This document shows positions 9,465 to 17,431 of a DNA stretch of 64,000 bases, in pieces. Position 1 is the stretch's first letter. Each line of letters opens with the position of its first letter. Position numbers and translations under genes: made by a program. The notes beneath the pieces were generated by a model. That model searched no databases. It saw only the letters and a list, made by a program, of their open reading frames with translations, and had not been told where the DNA came from. This DNA comes from JADFMN01 sp964529975 (GTDB lineage Bacteria; Armatimonadota; Fimbriimonadia; Fimbriimonadales; Fimbriimonadaceae): positions 1-64,000 of the forward strand of contig CAZGXW010000002.1 of assembly GCA_964529975.1 (NCBI GenBank), in the 5' to 3' direction.

Positions 9465-10112
9465 ATGCCGCCGAGCGAGGGCAAGGTCTGGACGACGTCG
9501 CGCAAGGTCGTCGGCAACGTGTTGCCCTTGGTGCTCGCCGCTCCTGCGCTCGCCATGGCGATCAAGGTGTTTGGTGAGAAGGGCCCGAGCGTCGAACTCA
9601 TTGTCTGGATTGCGGTGTTCATGGCTGCGGCGTGGGTCTTCCTGGCCTTGTTCGCCTATGTGGGAAACGGCGGCATGAAGCGAGAGATCGCCAGACGCAT
9701 GCACATCGAGAGGCCGTTCGATCGCACTGCCCGCTACTTCGTCGGCTTTGCTAGGCCCACATTCAAGAGCGCGCTCGACCCACACGAGGACGTAGGCTTT
9801 CTCGTCTTGCACCCCGAGCGGCTTGAGTTTTGGGGCGGGGAGCATCGCATCTCGATCAAGCGCGAGGACGTGACCGGAATACGGTTCCGCGCGAACACTC
9901 ACACGCTCGTCGGTCTCGGACGATGGGTGAGCGTGGAGGCCGTCGTCGAGGAGCGTCCTGTCCGCCTCCTCGTCGAACCTCGGGAGAAATGGACTCTGAT
10001 CGGAAACTTGCTCTTCTCAAGGAGACTCATGCGCGAGTTGATGGCCTGGAAAGGTGAAGGGCCCCCGGCTGATGCCGGAGGCCCTTCTGTCGATGAGTCT
10101 GTTCAGACTTAG
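9465..10112 (+). CDS. Two-TM membrane protein, unknown function
   Basis: Not recognised. The 215-aa product has two likely membrane segments (about residues 16-34 and 44-68) followed by a soluble domain. Its FLVLHPERLEFWGGEHRI stretch resembles the beta-strand start of PH-like domains seen in small bacterial membrane proteins, which is only a suggestion. The start at 9465 is the first Met after the divergent AddB-like start. The last 20 codons run through a strong hairpin at 10056-10087, and the stop overlaps the flagellin stop. The acidic tail from about residue 196 may therefore be a by-product of that terminator. Confidence 0.65.
   Translation: MPPSEGKVWTTSRKVVGNVLPLVLAAPALAMAIKVFGEKGPSVELIVWIAVFMAAAWVFLALFAYVGNGGMKREIARRMHIERPFDRTARYFVGFARPTFKSALDPHEDVGFLVLHPERLEFWGGEHRISIKREDVTGIRFRANTHTLVGLGRWVSVEAVVEERPVRLLVEPREKWTLIGNLLFSRRLMRELMAWKGEGPPADAGGPSVDESVQT
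10056..10087 (-). terminator. Flagellin terminator hairpin inside the converging gene
   Basis: A 14-bp stem with a 4-base loop. The single C-A mismatch on the plus strand becomes a G-U pair on the minus-strand transcript, so the structure is fully paired only for the flagellin mRNA, whose stop is 22 bp upstream. The T tract that follows is weak. Confidence 0.7.
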
Positions 10113-11542
10113 CGAAGCAGGCCGAGGACCGACTGCGGAGCAGAGTTGGCCTGTGCGAGGACCGCAAGACCGGACTGCTGCAGGATCTGGAGCTTCGTGT
10201 AGGTCGCCATCTCTTCGGCGATGTCCACGTCGCGGATCGAAGACTCGGTGGCCGTCAAGTTCTCCTTGGCGATGCCGAGCGATCGAATGTTCGACTCAAG
10301 CGTGTTGCGCATGAACGAACCGACGTTGCCTCGCATGCGGCTGATCGTGTCGATCGCCGTGTCGAGCGAGTTCTGCGCTGCGGTCGCGCCAGCTGTCGAC
10401 GTGACGTCGAGGCTGGTGAGGCTCAGCGAAGACGAGGACACGCTGCTCAGCGAGAGGCTGGTCGTCTGACCGGCGAACGCGCCGATCTGGAACGAGGCCG
10501 AACCCGCGGTGACCTGCGCGGCCGAAGCGTACGTCGCGACGGCGTTGCCGGCCACGTTCAGGACGACGCGGTTGCCCGCAGAGTCCGTCATCGTGAGACC
10601 GTCGTTGCCGTTCTGGCCGCCCGTGAAGGTGACCGCGCTCAGCGCGCCGACGGTGACCGAAGCCACGGCGTTCACGCCAGCGGCGGTCGCCGAACCGGCG
10701 GCAGCCTGGATGATTCCGACCGAGTCGGTCAGGTTGATCTTGTGGTTCGCGCCGAAGTTGTTCTGCGTGAGGACGATCGCGCCGTTGCCGCCGCCATACG
10801 TCGAGTTCGCGCGAACGCCAGTCTGGCCCGAGATCGCGTTGATCTTGTTGATCACGTCGCCCCAAGTCTCGGTCGCGCCGACCGTGACCGAGATGCCGTT
10901 GATCGCGAACGAGCCTGCATCGGCGCCGACAGCCGCAGCGAGGTAAGCCGCTTCAGAAGCAGCCGCGATCGCGTTGGTGCCAGTGTGAGTGGCCTTCGTC
11001 GCAGCCGTCGTGACGTCGACCGTCACGGCCGCGTCAGCGGTGATCGACTGGGTGCCGACAGTACCACCGAGGTAGATCGACTTCAGCGCGGTGCCGTTGA
11101 CGACAGTCGCGTTGACGCCCGAAGAACCGTTCAGAAGCTTCTTCGTGCCGAACTGGGTGTTCGTGGCGATTCGGTCGATCGAGGCCAAGATCGAGTTCAA
11201 CTGGTCTTGGTTCGCCTGCAGCTGCGAGCTATCGAGTGAACCGGAATAGGCGACCGCGAGCGAACGAGCGTCGCGGAGAAGCTTGTTGACTTCGTCGAGG
11301 GCGCCCTCGGCAGTCTTCGCATAGTTCATGGCGTCCTGGTTGTTCTTCAGGGCCTGGTCCATGCCAGCAATCTGCGCGCGGAACTTCTCCGAAGCGATCA
11401 GTCCCGACGGGTCGTCGCCCGCGTTGTTGATGCGGAGACCGGTCGAGAGTCGAGTGACCGAGTTCGCGAGGTTCATACCCGTCACAGACAGGTTGCGCAT
11501 CGCGTTCATTGCGGAAACGTTGGTGTTGATTCGAAACGACAT
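10109..11542 (-). CDS. Flagellin
   Basis: A 477-aa flagellin. Residues 1 to about 140 match the D0/D1 N-terminal region (RINTNVSAMNAMRNL, STGLRINNAGDDPSGL), and about 390-477 match the C-terminal partner (ESSIRDVDIAEEM, ends SAPQSVLGLLR). The central Ala/Thr/Val-rich part is the surface-exposed, variable domain. The protein polymerises into the flagellar filament after export by the flagellar type III system. AAGGAAG precedes the ATG. No other flagellar gene is in the window, so it is an orphan here. I see no clear sigma-28 promoter in the 200 bp upstream. Confidence 0.95.
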   Translation of the reverse strand: MSFRINTNVSAMNAMRNLSVTGMNLANSVTRLSTGLRINNAGDDPSGLIASEKFRAQIAGMDQALKNNQDAMNYAKTAEGALDEVNKLLRDARSLAVAYSGSLDSSQLQANQDQLNSILASIDRIATNTQFGTKKLLNGSSGVNATVVNGTALKSIYLGGTVGTQSITADAAVTVDVTTAATKATHTGTNAIAAASEAAYLAAAVGADAGSFAINGISVTVGATETWGDVINKINAISGQTGVRANSTYGGGNGAIVLTQNNFGANHKINLTDSVGIIQAAAGSATAAGVNAVASVTVGALSAVTFTGGQNGNDGLTMTDSAGNRVVLNVAGNAVATYASAAQVTAGSASFQIGAFAGQTTSLSLSSVSSSSLSLTSLDVTSTAGATAAQNSLDTAIDTISRMRGNVGSFMRNTLESNIRSLGIAKENLTATESSIRDVDIAEEMATYTKLQILQQSGLAVLAQANSAPQSVLGLLR

Positions 11543-11692
11543 TTTCTTCCTTGAACGTGCTTAGATTTGGGCGGGGCGCGAGGGCGCCAAAGTCATCCTG
11601 ACTACCGTCCAAGGTTCAGAATCGGACTGGTTAGGAACGTACATCCTGACAGCAATACGGGGGTTGTGGTTTCCAGGCAACATTGCGAGTAT

Positions 11693-11730
11693 CAGGTTCA
11701 AATGAGGCTGTTCGGGCTCGTTTGAGCCCG
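11693..11730. promoter_or_regulatory. CAGGTTCAA element plus 7-bp hairpin
   Basis: The spacer between the divergent flagellin and 138-aa genes holds CAGGTTCAA at 11693-11701, then an inverted repeat cgggctc-gttt-gagcccg at 11713-11730, ending 14 bp before the 138-aa gene. The first is a copy of the element also seen near 31.3, 36.4, 43.0, 50.0 and 59.4 kb. Function unknown. Confidence 0.4.
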
Positions 11731-11744
11731 GTAAGATTGACGGG

Positions 11745-12161
11745 ATGACCTTGGGCGAGTACGTGGCGAAGACGAAACGGGAGGTGTTCGAGGACATCGT
11801 GGCCGGGCGCGAGCCGCGCGTGGGGCGCTATGACGAGAGGGCGCTTGCGGACTTGAGGGCGAAAGGCGAGCCGCAGATCGGAACTTCAGTCTTGAAGCCT
11901 GAACTGGTGATAGTTGAATATGTTTTCAAACTGGGGGACGGGGGGACGGAGGTGTTCTGTGTCGAGGTCGTTCCGCCGGAACGAATCGTGTGGTTGCCGG
12001 TCCCGGAATGGGTCGTGGAGTCGATCTGGCAAGGCGAGGTTTCTGGCTCGTACCAGTTCGAGTCGCACGCGCGAGAGATGCTCTCACGCTACTCTGGCGT
12101 CGTCGAGCGAGACGAGAACGCTAAGGTGTTTGGCGTCGAGAAGACGATCGGCAAAGCGTGA
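11745..12161 (+). CDS. Hypothetical protein, 138 aa
   Basis: Not recognised. A soluble 138-aa protein with no signal peptide or membrane segment. A charged helical N-terminus (MTLGEYVAKTKREVFEDIVAG) is followed by beta-strand-like hydrophobic stretches (LVIVEYVFKL, VFCVEVVPPERIVWLPVPEW). It reads in a good frame with the local composition, starts with ATG, and is followed after 30 bp by the asparaginase gene, with which it may be co-transcribed. No partner gene suggests a role. Confidence 0.6.
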   Translation: MTLGEYVAKTKREVFEDIVAGREPRVGRYDERALADLRAKGEPQIGTSVLKPELVIVEYVFKLGDGGTEVFCVEVVPPERIVWLPVPEWVVESIWQGEVSGSYQFESHAREMLSRYSGVVERDENAKVFGVEKTIGKA

Positions 12162-12191
12162 CGCACTCGCGGTGGTAAATTCCCGCGCGGC

Positions 12192-13067
12192 ATGACGAAG
12201 ATTCTCGCCACGTGGGAGCAGCCAGGAGAGACGGCGGTCAAGGTCGCAGCATCGGCCTTCGAAGAGGGACAACCGCTCGCGCGGTGCCTTGAGGCTGGAC
12301 TCTCCGCAGCAGAAGACGACCCGACGTTCGTCGCGATCGGCCGGGGATCGCTGCCCAACTCCGACGGCGAGATCGAACTCGACGCCTCGATCATGGAGGG
12401 TCGGGACTTGAACTGCGGGGCCGTGTGCGCCATGCGAGGAATCCTTCCTGCCATCAAAGTCGCCCGGCTGGTGATGGAGAACACGCCGCACAACATGCTC
12501 GCTGGCGACCAGGCAAGACGTTTTGCGATCCTCAACGGAATCCACCCACAGAACCTGATGACCGGGAACGCCGCCGAGCACTACGAGATGTACAAGGCAT
12601 CTCCCGAGGCGGCGAAGGCGTACATCCACACTCTGCCGGACAACCCGGCGGACACGGTGACGATGCTTGGGCTGCACGACGGCCACTTCGTCGCTGCAAG
12701 TTCCACGAGCGGGCTGGGGTACAAGATGCCGGGCCGAGTCGGCGACTCCCCGATCGTCGGCGCCGGGATATACGCCGACGACGAGGCTGGCTGCGCTGGT
12801 GCCACGGGCTGGGGCGAGGACCTGTGGAAGGCCTGCGTCTCTGTCCGGGTCGTCGATGCGATGCGAGCAGGTAGAAGCGCGCAGGAAGCGTGTACGCACG
12901 TGATGTCGGAGATGGTTCGCCGAAGGCCCGACACGGCAAGCCGGCACAGCGTCGTTCTTGCCATCGACAAAGACGGTGGACACGGCGTCGGCGTGGTCGG
13001 AAAGAAGTTCGATTTGTGGGTCTTTGAGGAAGGTCGAACCTTCAAGGAGACGTTCGAGCCACACTAG
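12192..13067 (+). CDS. N4-(beta-N-acetylglucosaminyl)-L-asparaginase (Ntn hydrolase)
   Basis: This 291-aa protein belongs to the glycosylasparaginase branch of the N-terminal nucleophile hydrolases. The precursor is expected to self-cleave between Asp154 and Thr155 (NPADTVTMLGL), leaving Thr155 as nucleophile. The downstream STSGLGYKMPGRVGDSP and GAGIYADD blocks are the family's substrate-pocket signatures. Known members release aspartate from GlcNAc-asparagine or cleave related amides. No signal peptide is visible. It ends 8 bp before selB, so the two are probably co-transcribed, though no functional link is known. Confidence 0.88.
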   Translation: MTKILATWEQPGETAVKVAASAFEEGQPLARCLEAGLSAAEDDPTFVAIGRGSLPNSDGEIELDASIMEGRDLNCGAVCAMRGILPAIKVARLVMENTPHNMLAGDQARRFAILNGIHPQNLMTGNAAEHYEMYKASPEAAKAYIHTLPDNPADTVTMLGLHDGHFVAASSTSGLGYKMPGRVGDSPIVGAGIYADDEAGCAGATGWGEDLWKACVSVRVVDAMRAGRSAQEACTHVMSEMVRRRPDTASRHSVVLAIDKDGGHGVGVVGKKFDLWVFEEGRTFKETFEPH

Positions 13068-13075
13068 AGGCCGCA

Positions 13076-14926
13076 ATGGCCAGGCTTATCGGCACCGCAG
13101 GCCACGTCGACCACGGCAAGACGACGCTCATCCGCGCTCTCACCGGCATCGACGCTGACAGGCTGCCCGAAGAAAAGAGCCGAGGTTTGACGATCGACGT
13201 CGGGTTCGCCTACGTCGACCTCCCAGAAATCGGTCGCGCATCGATCGTAGACGTGCCCGGCCACGAGCGGTTTCTGACGAACATGCTCGTCGGCGCGATG
13301 GGCACAGACGTGGCGCTCCTGTGCATCGCTGCCGACTCGTCGATCATGCCGCAGACGGTCGAACACTTTCAGATCATCGAACTCTTGCCGGTCGAGCGGC
13401 TCGTCGTCGCTTTGACGCGGAGCGACCTTGTGGACGCGGAGACTCTTGAGATCGTGCGCGCAGAGGTCGAGGAGATGACCGCTCCAACGCGGTTCAAGGG
13501 ATCGCCCATCGTGCCGGTCTCCGCGGTCACGGGCACAGGACTGGACGACCTCAAGTCCTGTCTGGCGCACGCGCTCGCTGTGGGCGATGCGAGCAAGCCT
13601 GGACCCTGGTACCTGCCCATCGATAGGGCTTTCACGATCAAGGGGCACGGCGTCGTAGTCACCGGCACTCTTGCGCAAGGCGAGGTGAACGAAGGCGACC
13701 GAGCCGTCATCCAGCCTGACGGGCACGAGGTGCGCGTACGCTCGATCCAAAGCCACGAGCAGCAAACGAGCAAAGGCGAACGAGGACGTCGGACCGCTCT
13801 TAACCTCTCCGGCATAAAGATTGAAGACGCCCAACGGGGCCAGGTCGTCGGATCGCCCGAAGTCGTGTTCTCGACGACCACGTTGGACGGAACGGTGCGC
13901 TGGCTCGTGCGCCCGCGGCACGGCTCACGCGTGCGCGTTTCGATCGGAGCGGACGAGGCGATCGCACGCACGTTTTTGAACGACTCCGACGAGTCGCTCG
14001 TCCAGTTCCGGTTTGAGCGTCCCGTCGCCGCGGTCCAAGGCCAGCCCTTCATTGTACGCAAGTACTCGCCCTCCAGCCTTCTGGGAGGCGGTCGCGTGAC
14101 GGTGCCTCAAGCGACAGTCAGACGAAAGAGCGAGAAGGCCACAAGGACGACCGGCGGCACGCTCGAAGATAGCGTCATCAGCGCGGTCGGCCAGTCGAAG
14201 GACGGGATGCAGAACGAAGATCTGTGCCGCGTCCTTGGCAAGACGCCTCAGGCACTGGGCGACACGCTGGAGTCTCTCAAGGCTTCAGGCAGACTCCACG
14301 GATTTGCCGGCCTTTGGATGACGACCGACCAACTGACCGCGAGCACAGCAAAGTTCTGTGCCGCTTTACAGTCGCTCCATGACGGCGACCCCACGAGCCT
14401 GTTCCAAAGTCGGGAGTCTGTGGTCAAGACGGCGGGGCTCGATTGGAAGGGCAAGCCGCTCGACCGCATTCTCTCGCACCTTGTCGAAACGGGCGTCGTT
14501 CGTCAGCAGGGCACGGCGATCGCGCTGAGCACGTTTCGCGTCAAGTTCAGCGACAAGCAACGCGCGATCCTCGACCGCGTCATCGACGCACTTAGCGCGA
14601 AGGGCGTTTCGACTCCCTCGCCGGATGAGGTCGCCGACGCATTGAAGGTCCCGAGGCCAGCGGTCCACGAGATCATCAAGGTCGGATGTGCGGCAGGTGA
14701 GATCGTCCGGATCGAGGACGGTATCTACATTCCGTCGAAGACGCTCGACGGCACGGTTTCACGCCTGCGCGAAGAGTTTGCGGACAGGCAGTTCTCTGCC
14801 GCGGAGTTCCGCGAAGCGTTTGGGACTTCCCGCAAGTATGCGATCCCGTTGCTCGAGCACCTCGATTCGCGCGGCGTCACGAAAAGGCTGGGCGACGTCC
14901 GCGTCGTCGTCAAGCGAGTTGAATGA
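13076..14926 (+). CDS. selB: Selenocysteine-specific elongation factor SelB
   Basis: A 616-aa translational GTPase. The G domain opens with GTAGHVDHGKTTLIRALTG, has DVPGHERFL as G3 and TRSD in place of the usual NKxD, and is followed by two EF-Tu-like beta domains. The C-terminal part from about residue 360 has the length and helical pattern of the SelB winged-helix repeats, which bind the SECIS hairpin. SelB delivers Sec-tRNA to in-frame UGA codons. No selA, selC or selD is in the window, and no gene here shows a convincing internal UGA. The 3' end overlaps the converging ABC gene by 17 bp. Confidence 0.95.
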   Translation: MARLIGTAGHVDHGKTTLIRALTGIDADRLPEEKSRGLTIDVGFAYVDLPEIGRASIVDVPGHERFLTNMLVGAMGTDVALLCIAADSSIMPQTVEHFQIIELLPVERLVVALTRSDLVDAETLEIVRAEVEEMTAPTRFKGSPIVPVSAVTGTGLDDLKSCLAHALAVGDASKPGPWYLPIDRAFTIKGHGVVVTGTLAQGEVNEGDRAVIQPDGHEVRVRSIQSHEQQTSKGERGRRTALNLSGIKIEDAQRGQVVGSPEVVFSTTTLDGTVRWLVRPRHGSRVRVSIGADEAIARTFLNDSDESLVQFRFERPVAAVQGQPFIVRKYSPSSLLGGGRVTVPQATVRRKSEKATRTTGGTLEDSVISAVGQSKDGMQNEDLCRVLGKTPQALGDTLESLKASGRLHGFAGLWMTTDQLTASTAKFCAALQSLHDGDPTSLFQSRESVVKTAGLDWKGKPLDRILSHLVETGVVRQQGTAIALSTFRVKFSDKQRAILDRVIDALSAKGVSTPSPDEVADALKVPRPAVHEIIKVGCAAGEIVRIEDGIYIPSKTLDGTVSRLREEFADRQFSAAEFREAFGTSRKYAIPLLEHLDSRGVTKRLGDVRVVVKRVE

Positions 14927-15746
14927 GCGCCTCTTCCAGCGAGGGCTCTTTGACGACGACGGAGCGCACGACTCCATAGCCGTTGGTCAGAAGCCGCGCA
15001 GCGACCTCTTGGCCGTCCTCAGCCTGTAGGACCATGCGCCGGCCCGAGATGCGCAGACCCGTCACGAACGGCTCGACCATCGTCTTGATCGTGCTGAGGT
15101 CGTCGGCTTCGACAACGATCTCGGTGGGCTCGACCGAGCGCACCAGTTTGTCGACGGCGCCCGCGTACTTGACCTGGCCCTCTGACAGCACGATGATGTT
15201 GCCGAGCCTCTCGGCGAGTTCAGGTCGGTTGGTCGCTACGAGGAACGCTGTCTTCTCCTCTGCGAGCCGAAACATCTCTTCGAACGCGCCATCCAGCGCC
15301 CAAGGGTCGAGGAGGTCGAAGTGTCCGTCGATGAGCACGAGGTCGGCGTCCGAAAGCAGGACAGGCAAGAGGTCGCACGCCACGACCATGCCCGTCGTGA
15401 GTTTGTGAAGCGCGACGTTCCGCGCGTCCCACAGCCCCAATGCGGCCAGCACGTCTGCGATGCGACGCTGGTTGTCCTTGCTCGCGCTCGCCTTGGCGAC
15501 GCTGAAGGGCGTCTGCCGAGACTTACCACTGCTGTACTGCGCGGACGTGACCGTGCCTTGCATGACGATCTCCCCGCACGCTGGCTTTTCGTCGCCGATG
15601 ATCGTATCAAAGAACAGCGTCTTGCCCGAACCCGCCCGGCCCACGACCGCATACACGTCGCCGCCGTGGAGCTCGAGATTGAGGAGTTCGCCCTCGCTTG
15701 CGAGAGCGAACTTATCGAGCATCAACACTGGCGTCGACTTGGACAC
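14910..15746 (-). CDS. Degenerate ABC-type ATPase
   Basis: A 278-aa ABC ATP-binding protein. Walker A is intact (GRAGSGKT, residues 36-43), but the signature reads LTTGMVVACDL instead of LSGGQ-type. The residue after Walker B is Gly rather than Glu (LVLIDGHFDLLDP), and the H-loop histidine is replaced (VATNRPELAE). It should bind ATP but probably hydrolyses it poorly. No membrane partner is adjacent. The GTG start at 15746 shares a base with the pepP stop (TAGTG), so it is the last gene of the GT4-Trm112-aroQ-pepP operon and likely translationally coupled. Confidence 0.8.
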   Translation of the reverse strand: MSKSTPVLMLDKFALASEGELLNLELHGGDVYAVVGRAGSGKTLFFDTIIGDEKPACGEIVMQGTVTSAQYSSGKSRQTPFSVAKASASKDNQRRIADVLAALGLWDARNVALHKLTTGMVVACDLLPVLLSDADLVLIDGHFDLLDPWALDGAFEEMFRLAEEKTAFLVATNRPELAERLGNIIVLSEGQVKYAGAVDKLVRSVEPTEIVVEADDLSTIKTMVEPFVTGLRISGRRMVLQAEDGQEVAARLLTNGYGVVRSVVVKEPSLEEALIQLA

Positions 15747-16810
15747 TATCCCACCACCATCAGTTCCTTGGGAAAGTGCGTCAGCACTTCGGGGCCGCTC
15801 GGTGTGACGTGGACGTCGTCCTCAATGCGCACACCGCCGAACCCCTCGATGTAGACGCCAGGCTCGACCGTCCAGACCTGACCGGCTTCGATGACGTCCT
15901 TGCTCGATGGGCCTAGTCCGCCGTAATCGTGCACAGCACGACCCAAACCGTGGCCCAAGCCATGGCCGAAGTACTGCGCAAGTCCCTTCTCGTCGAGGAT
16001 CTGGCGCGAAAGAAGGTCAGGCTCGCTCGCCCCTTTTCCGACGGTCAGCGCCTCGACCGCGGCAAGTTGCGCTTTGAGCACCTGTCCATAGACCTCGCGG
16101 TGCCGGTCGCTGGCGTCACCGATGACGAACGTCCGCGTAATGTCGCTGCAGTATCCGTCCTTCTTCGCACCAAGGTCCAGCGTGAGGAAGTCGCCGACCT
16201 GCAGTTTGCGCTCGGACGCCTTTCCGTGCGGCTTAGCGCTGTTCGGGCCGCTAACGACAGTCGGCGTGAACGCGATCTCGGCTCCTTGTCGCCGAATGAA
16301 GAACTCGATATCGAGGAGGATGTCGTACTCTGTGACGCCAGGCTGCATCATGCGCGAGACATGTTCGAGGCACGCGTCAGTGATGCGACAGGCCTCCTTG
16401 ATCTTGGCGACCTCATCGGCGGTCTTGACCATCCGCAGCGGCTTGAGCACTTCGGGAGAGGCGTACCACTCGACCGGGATCTTGTCCGTCCATGCCTTCC
16501 ACGTCGCGTACGAGATGGATGTTTCGAACGCAAGACGCTTGACTCCCAACTCCGCCGCCTTGGCGGCGAGGAACTCTTCCAGAGTGGTCGGTCTCTGGAA
16601 CCACGCGACGGGCAGGCTCGTCACTTCTTGTCCCGCTTGGATGGTGTATCGGCTGTCAGTCACAAACACGCCATCACGGGACGTGACGATCGCATAGCCC
16701 GAAGACCCGGAAAACCCGGTCAGCCATTGAACGTTTGTGATGTCGCTGACGAGGATGGCGTCGACGCCTTCCTGCGACATCCGTTGACGCACCCTTTCGA
16801 GATTGCTCAT
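15746..16810 (-). CDS. pepP: Xaa-Pro aminopeptidase (M24)
   Basis: A 354-aa M24 metallopeptidase with a creatinase-type N-terminal domain and the pita-bread C-terminal domain. Metal ligands are visible in LDLGAKKDGYCSDITRTF (two Asp), FGHGLGHGLGRAVHD (His), and TVEPGVYIEGFGGVRIEDD (two Glu). It removes an N-terminal residue preceding proline in cytoplasmic peptides. The ATG at 16810 overlaps the aroQ stop as ATGA; a longer frame to 16894 only reads through aroQ. The aroQ-pepP pairing is widespread in bacteria, normally with efp following, but here efp is about 47 kb away. Confidence 0.93.
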   Translation of the reverse strand: MSNLERVRQRMSQEGVDAILVSDITNVQWLTGFSGSSGYAIVTSRDGVFVTDSRYTIQAGQEVTSLPVAWFQRPTTLEEFLAAKAAELGVKRLAFETSISYATWKAWTDKIPVEWYASPEVLKPLRMVKTADEVAKIKEACRITDACLEHVSRMMQPGVTEYDILLDIEFFIRRQGAEIAFTPTVVSGPNSAKPHGKASERKLQVGDFLTLDLGAKKDGYCSDITRTFVIGDASDRHREVYGQVLKAQLAAVEALTVGKGASEPDLLSRQILDEKGLAQYFGHGLGHGLGRAVHDYGGLGPSSKDVIEAGQVWTVEPGVYIEGFGGVRIEDDVHVTPSGPEVLTHFPKELMVVG

Positions 16811-17262
16811 ACGGCGAGTTGCTCCATGTGTCGGATCGCGGTGAGGGCGAGGATGTAGCCCTCGGCACCGAATCCCGAGATGATCCCCACGCACGCTGGG
16901 CCGATCACCGACTTGGCCCTCCAGTCCTCGCGCGCGTGGATATTGCTGAGATGAACCTCGACGACCGGAAGACGCACGCTGACCAGGGCGTCGCGAAGGG
17001 CATAGGAATAGTGCCCGAGCGCACCGGGGTTGATCACGATCGCGTTCGCCCAGGTCCTGCTTTCTTGGATGGTGTCGATGAGGACGCCCTCGTGGTTCGA
17101 CTGTAAGATTCGGACTTCGATCTGTAGCCCTTTGGCCGCGGTCTGGATATCGACGTCAATGTCGCTCAGCGGTTTCTTTCCGTAGAGTTCGGGCTCGCGG
17201 AACCCGGTGAGGTTCAGGTTAGGCCCGTGCAGCACGAGCACGTTGATCGTTCTATCGCTCAT
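16807..17262 (-). CDS. aroQ: 3-dehydroquinate dehydratase, type II
   Basis: A 151-aa type II dehydroquinase, the third step of the shikimate pathway. It has the HGPNLNLTGFREPELYG lid region with the catalytic Tyr, the INPGALGHYSYAL segment, and EVHLSNIHARE containing the catalytic His. The start at 17262 overlaps the end of the Trm112-like gene by 11 bp. The frame open to 17361 adds residues that are not part of the family. Typical length for the family is 140-155 aa. Confidence 0.96.
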   Translation of the reverse strand: MSDRTINVLVLHGPNLNLTGFREPELYGKKPLSDIDVDIQTAAKGLQIEVRILQSNHEGVLIDTIQESRTWANAIVINPGALGHYSYALRDALVSVRLPVVEVHLSNIHAREDWRAKSVIGPACVGIISGFGAEGYILALTAIRHMEQLAV

Positions 17263-17431
17263 CGTTTCCCTCAGGGGGCGTCGCCTCTTCGACCAGCAAG
17301 TGCGGAATTCCGTCAACGATCGGATACGACCACCGACAGACCGTGCAGACGAGGCGGTCACCGACCTCTTCGAGCGGGGGCCTGGACTCGCACCTTGGAC
17401 AGGCGAGCAGTTCCAAGAGGCCTTTGTCCAT
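17252..17431 (-). CDS. Trm112-like zinc-ribbon protein (UPF0434)
   Basis: A 59-aa protein beginning MDKGLLELLACPRCESRPPL and continuing LVCTVCRWSYPIVDGIPHLL. The two CxxC pairs and the PI-DGIP motif are the hallmarks of bacterial UPF0434/Trm112-like proteins, small zinc ribbons whose eukaryotic relatives activate methyltransferases. Their bacterial role is unclear. The ATG at 17431 overlaps the GT4 stop by one base (TGATG), so translation is probably coupled. Confidence 0.88.
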   Translation of the reverse strand: MDKGLLELLACPRCESRPPLEEVGDRLVCTVCRWSYPIVDGIPHLLVEEATPPEGNDER

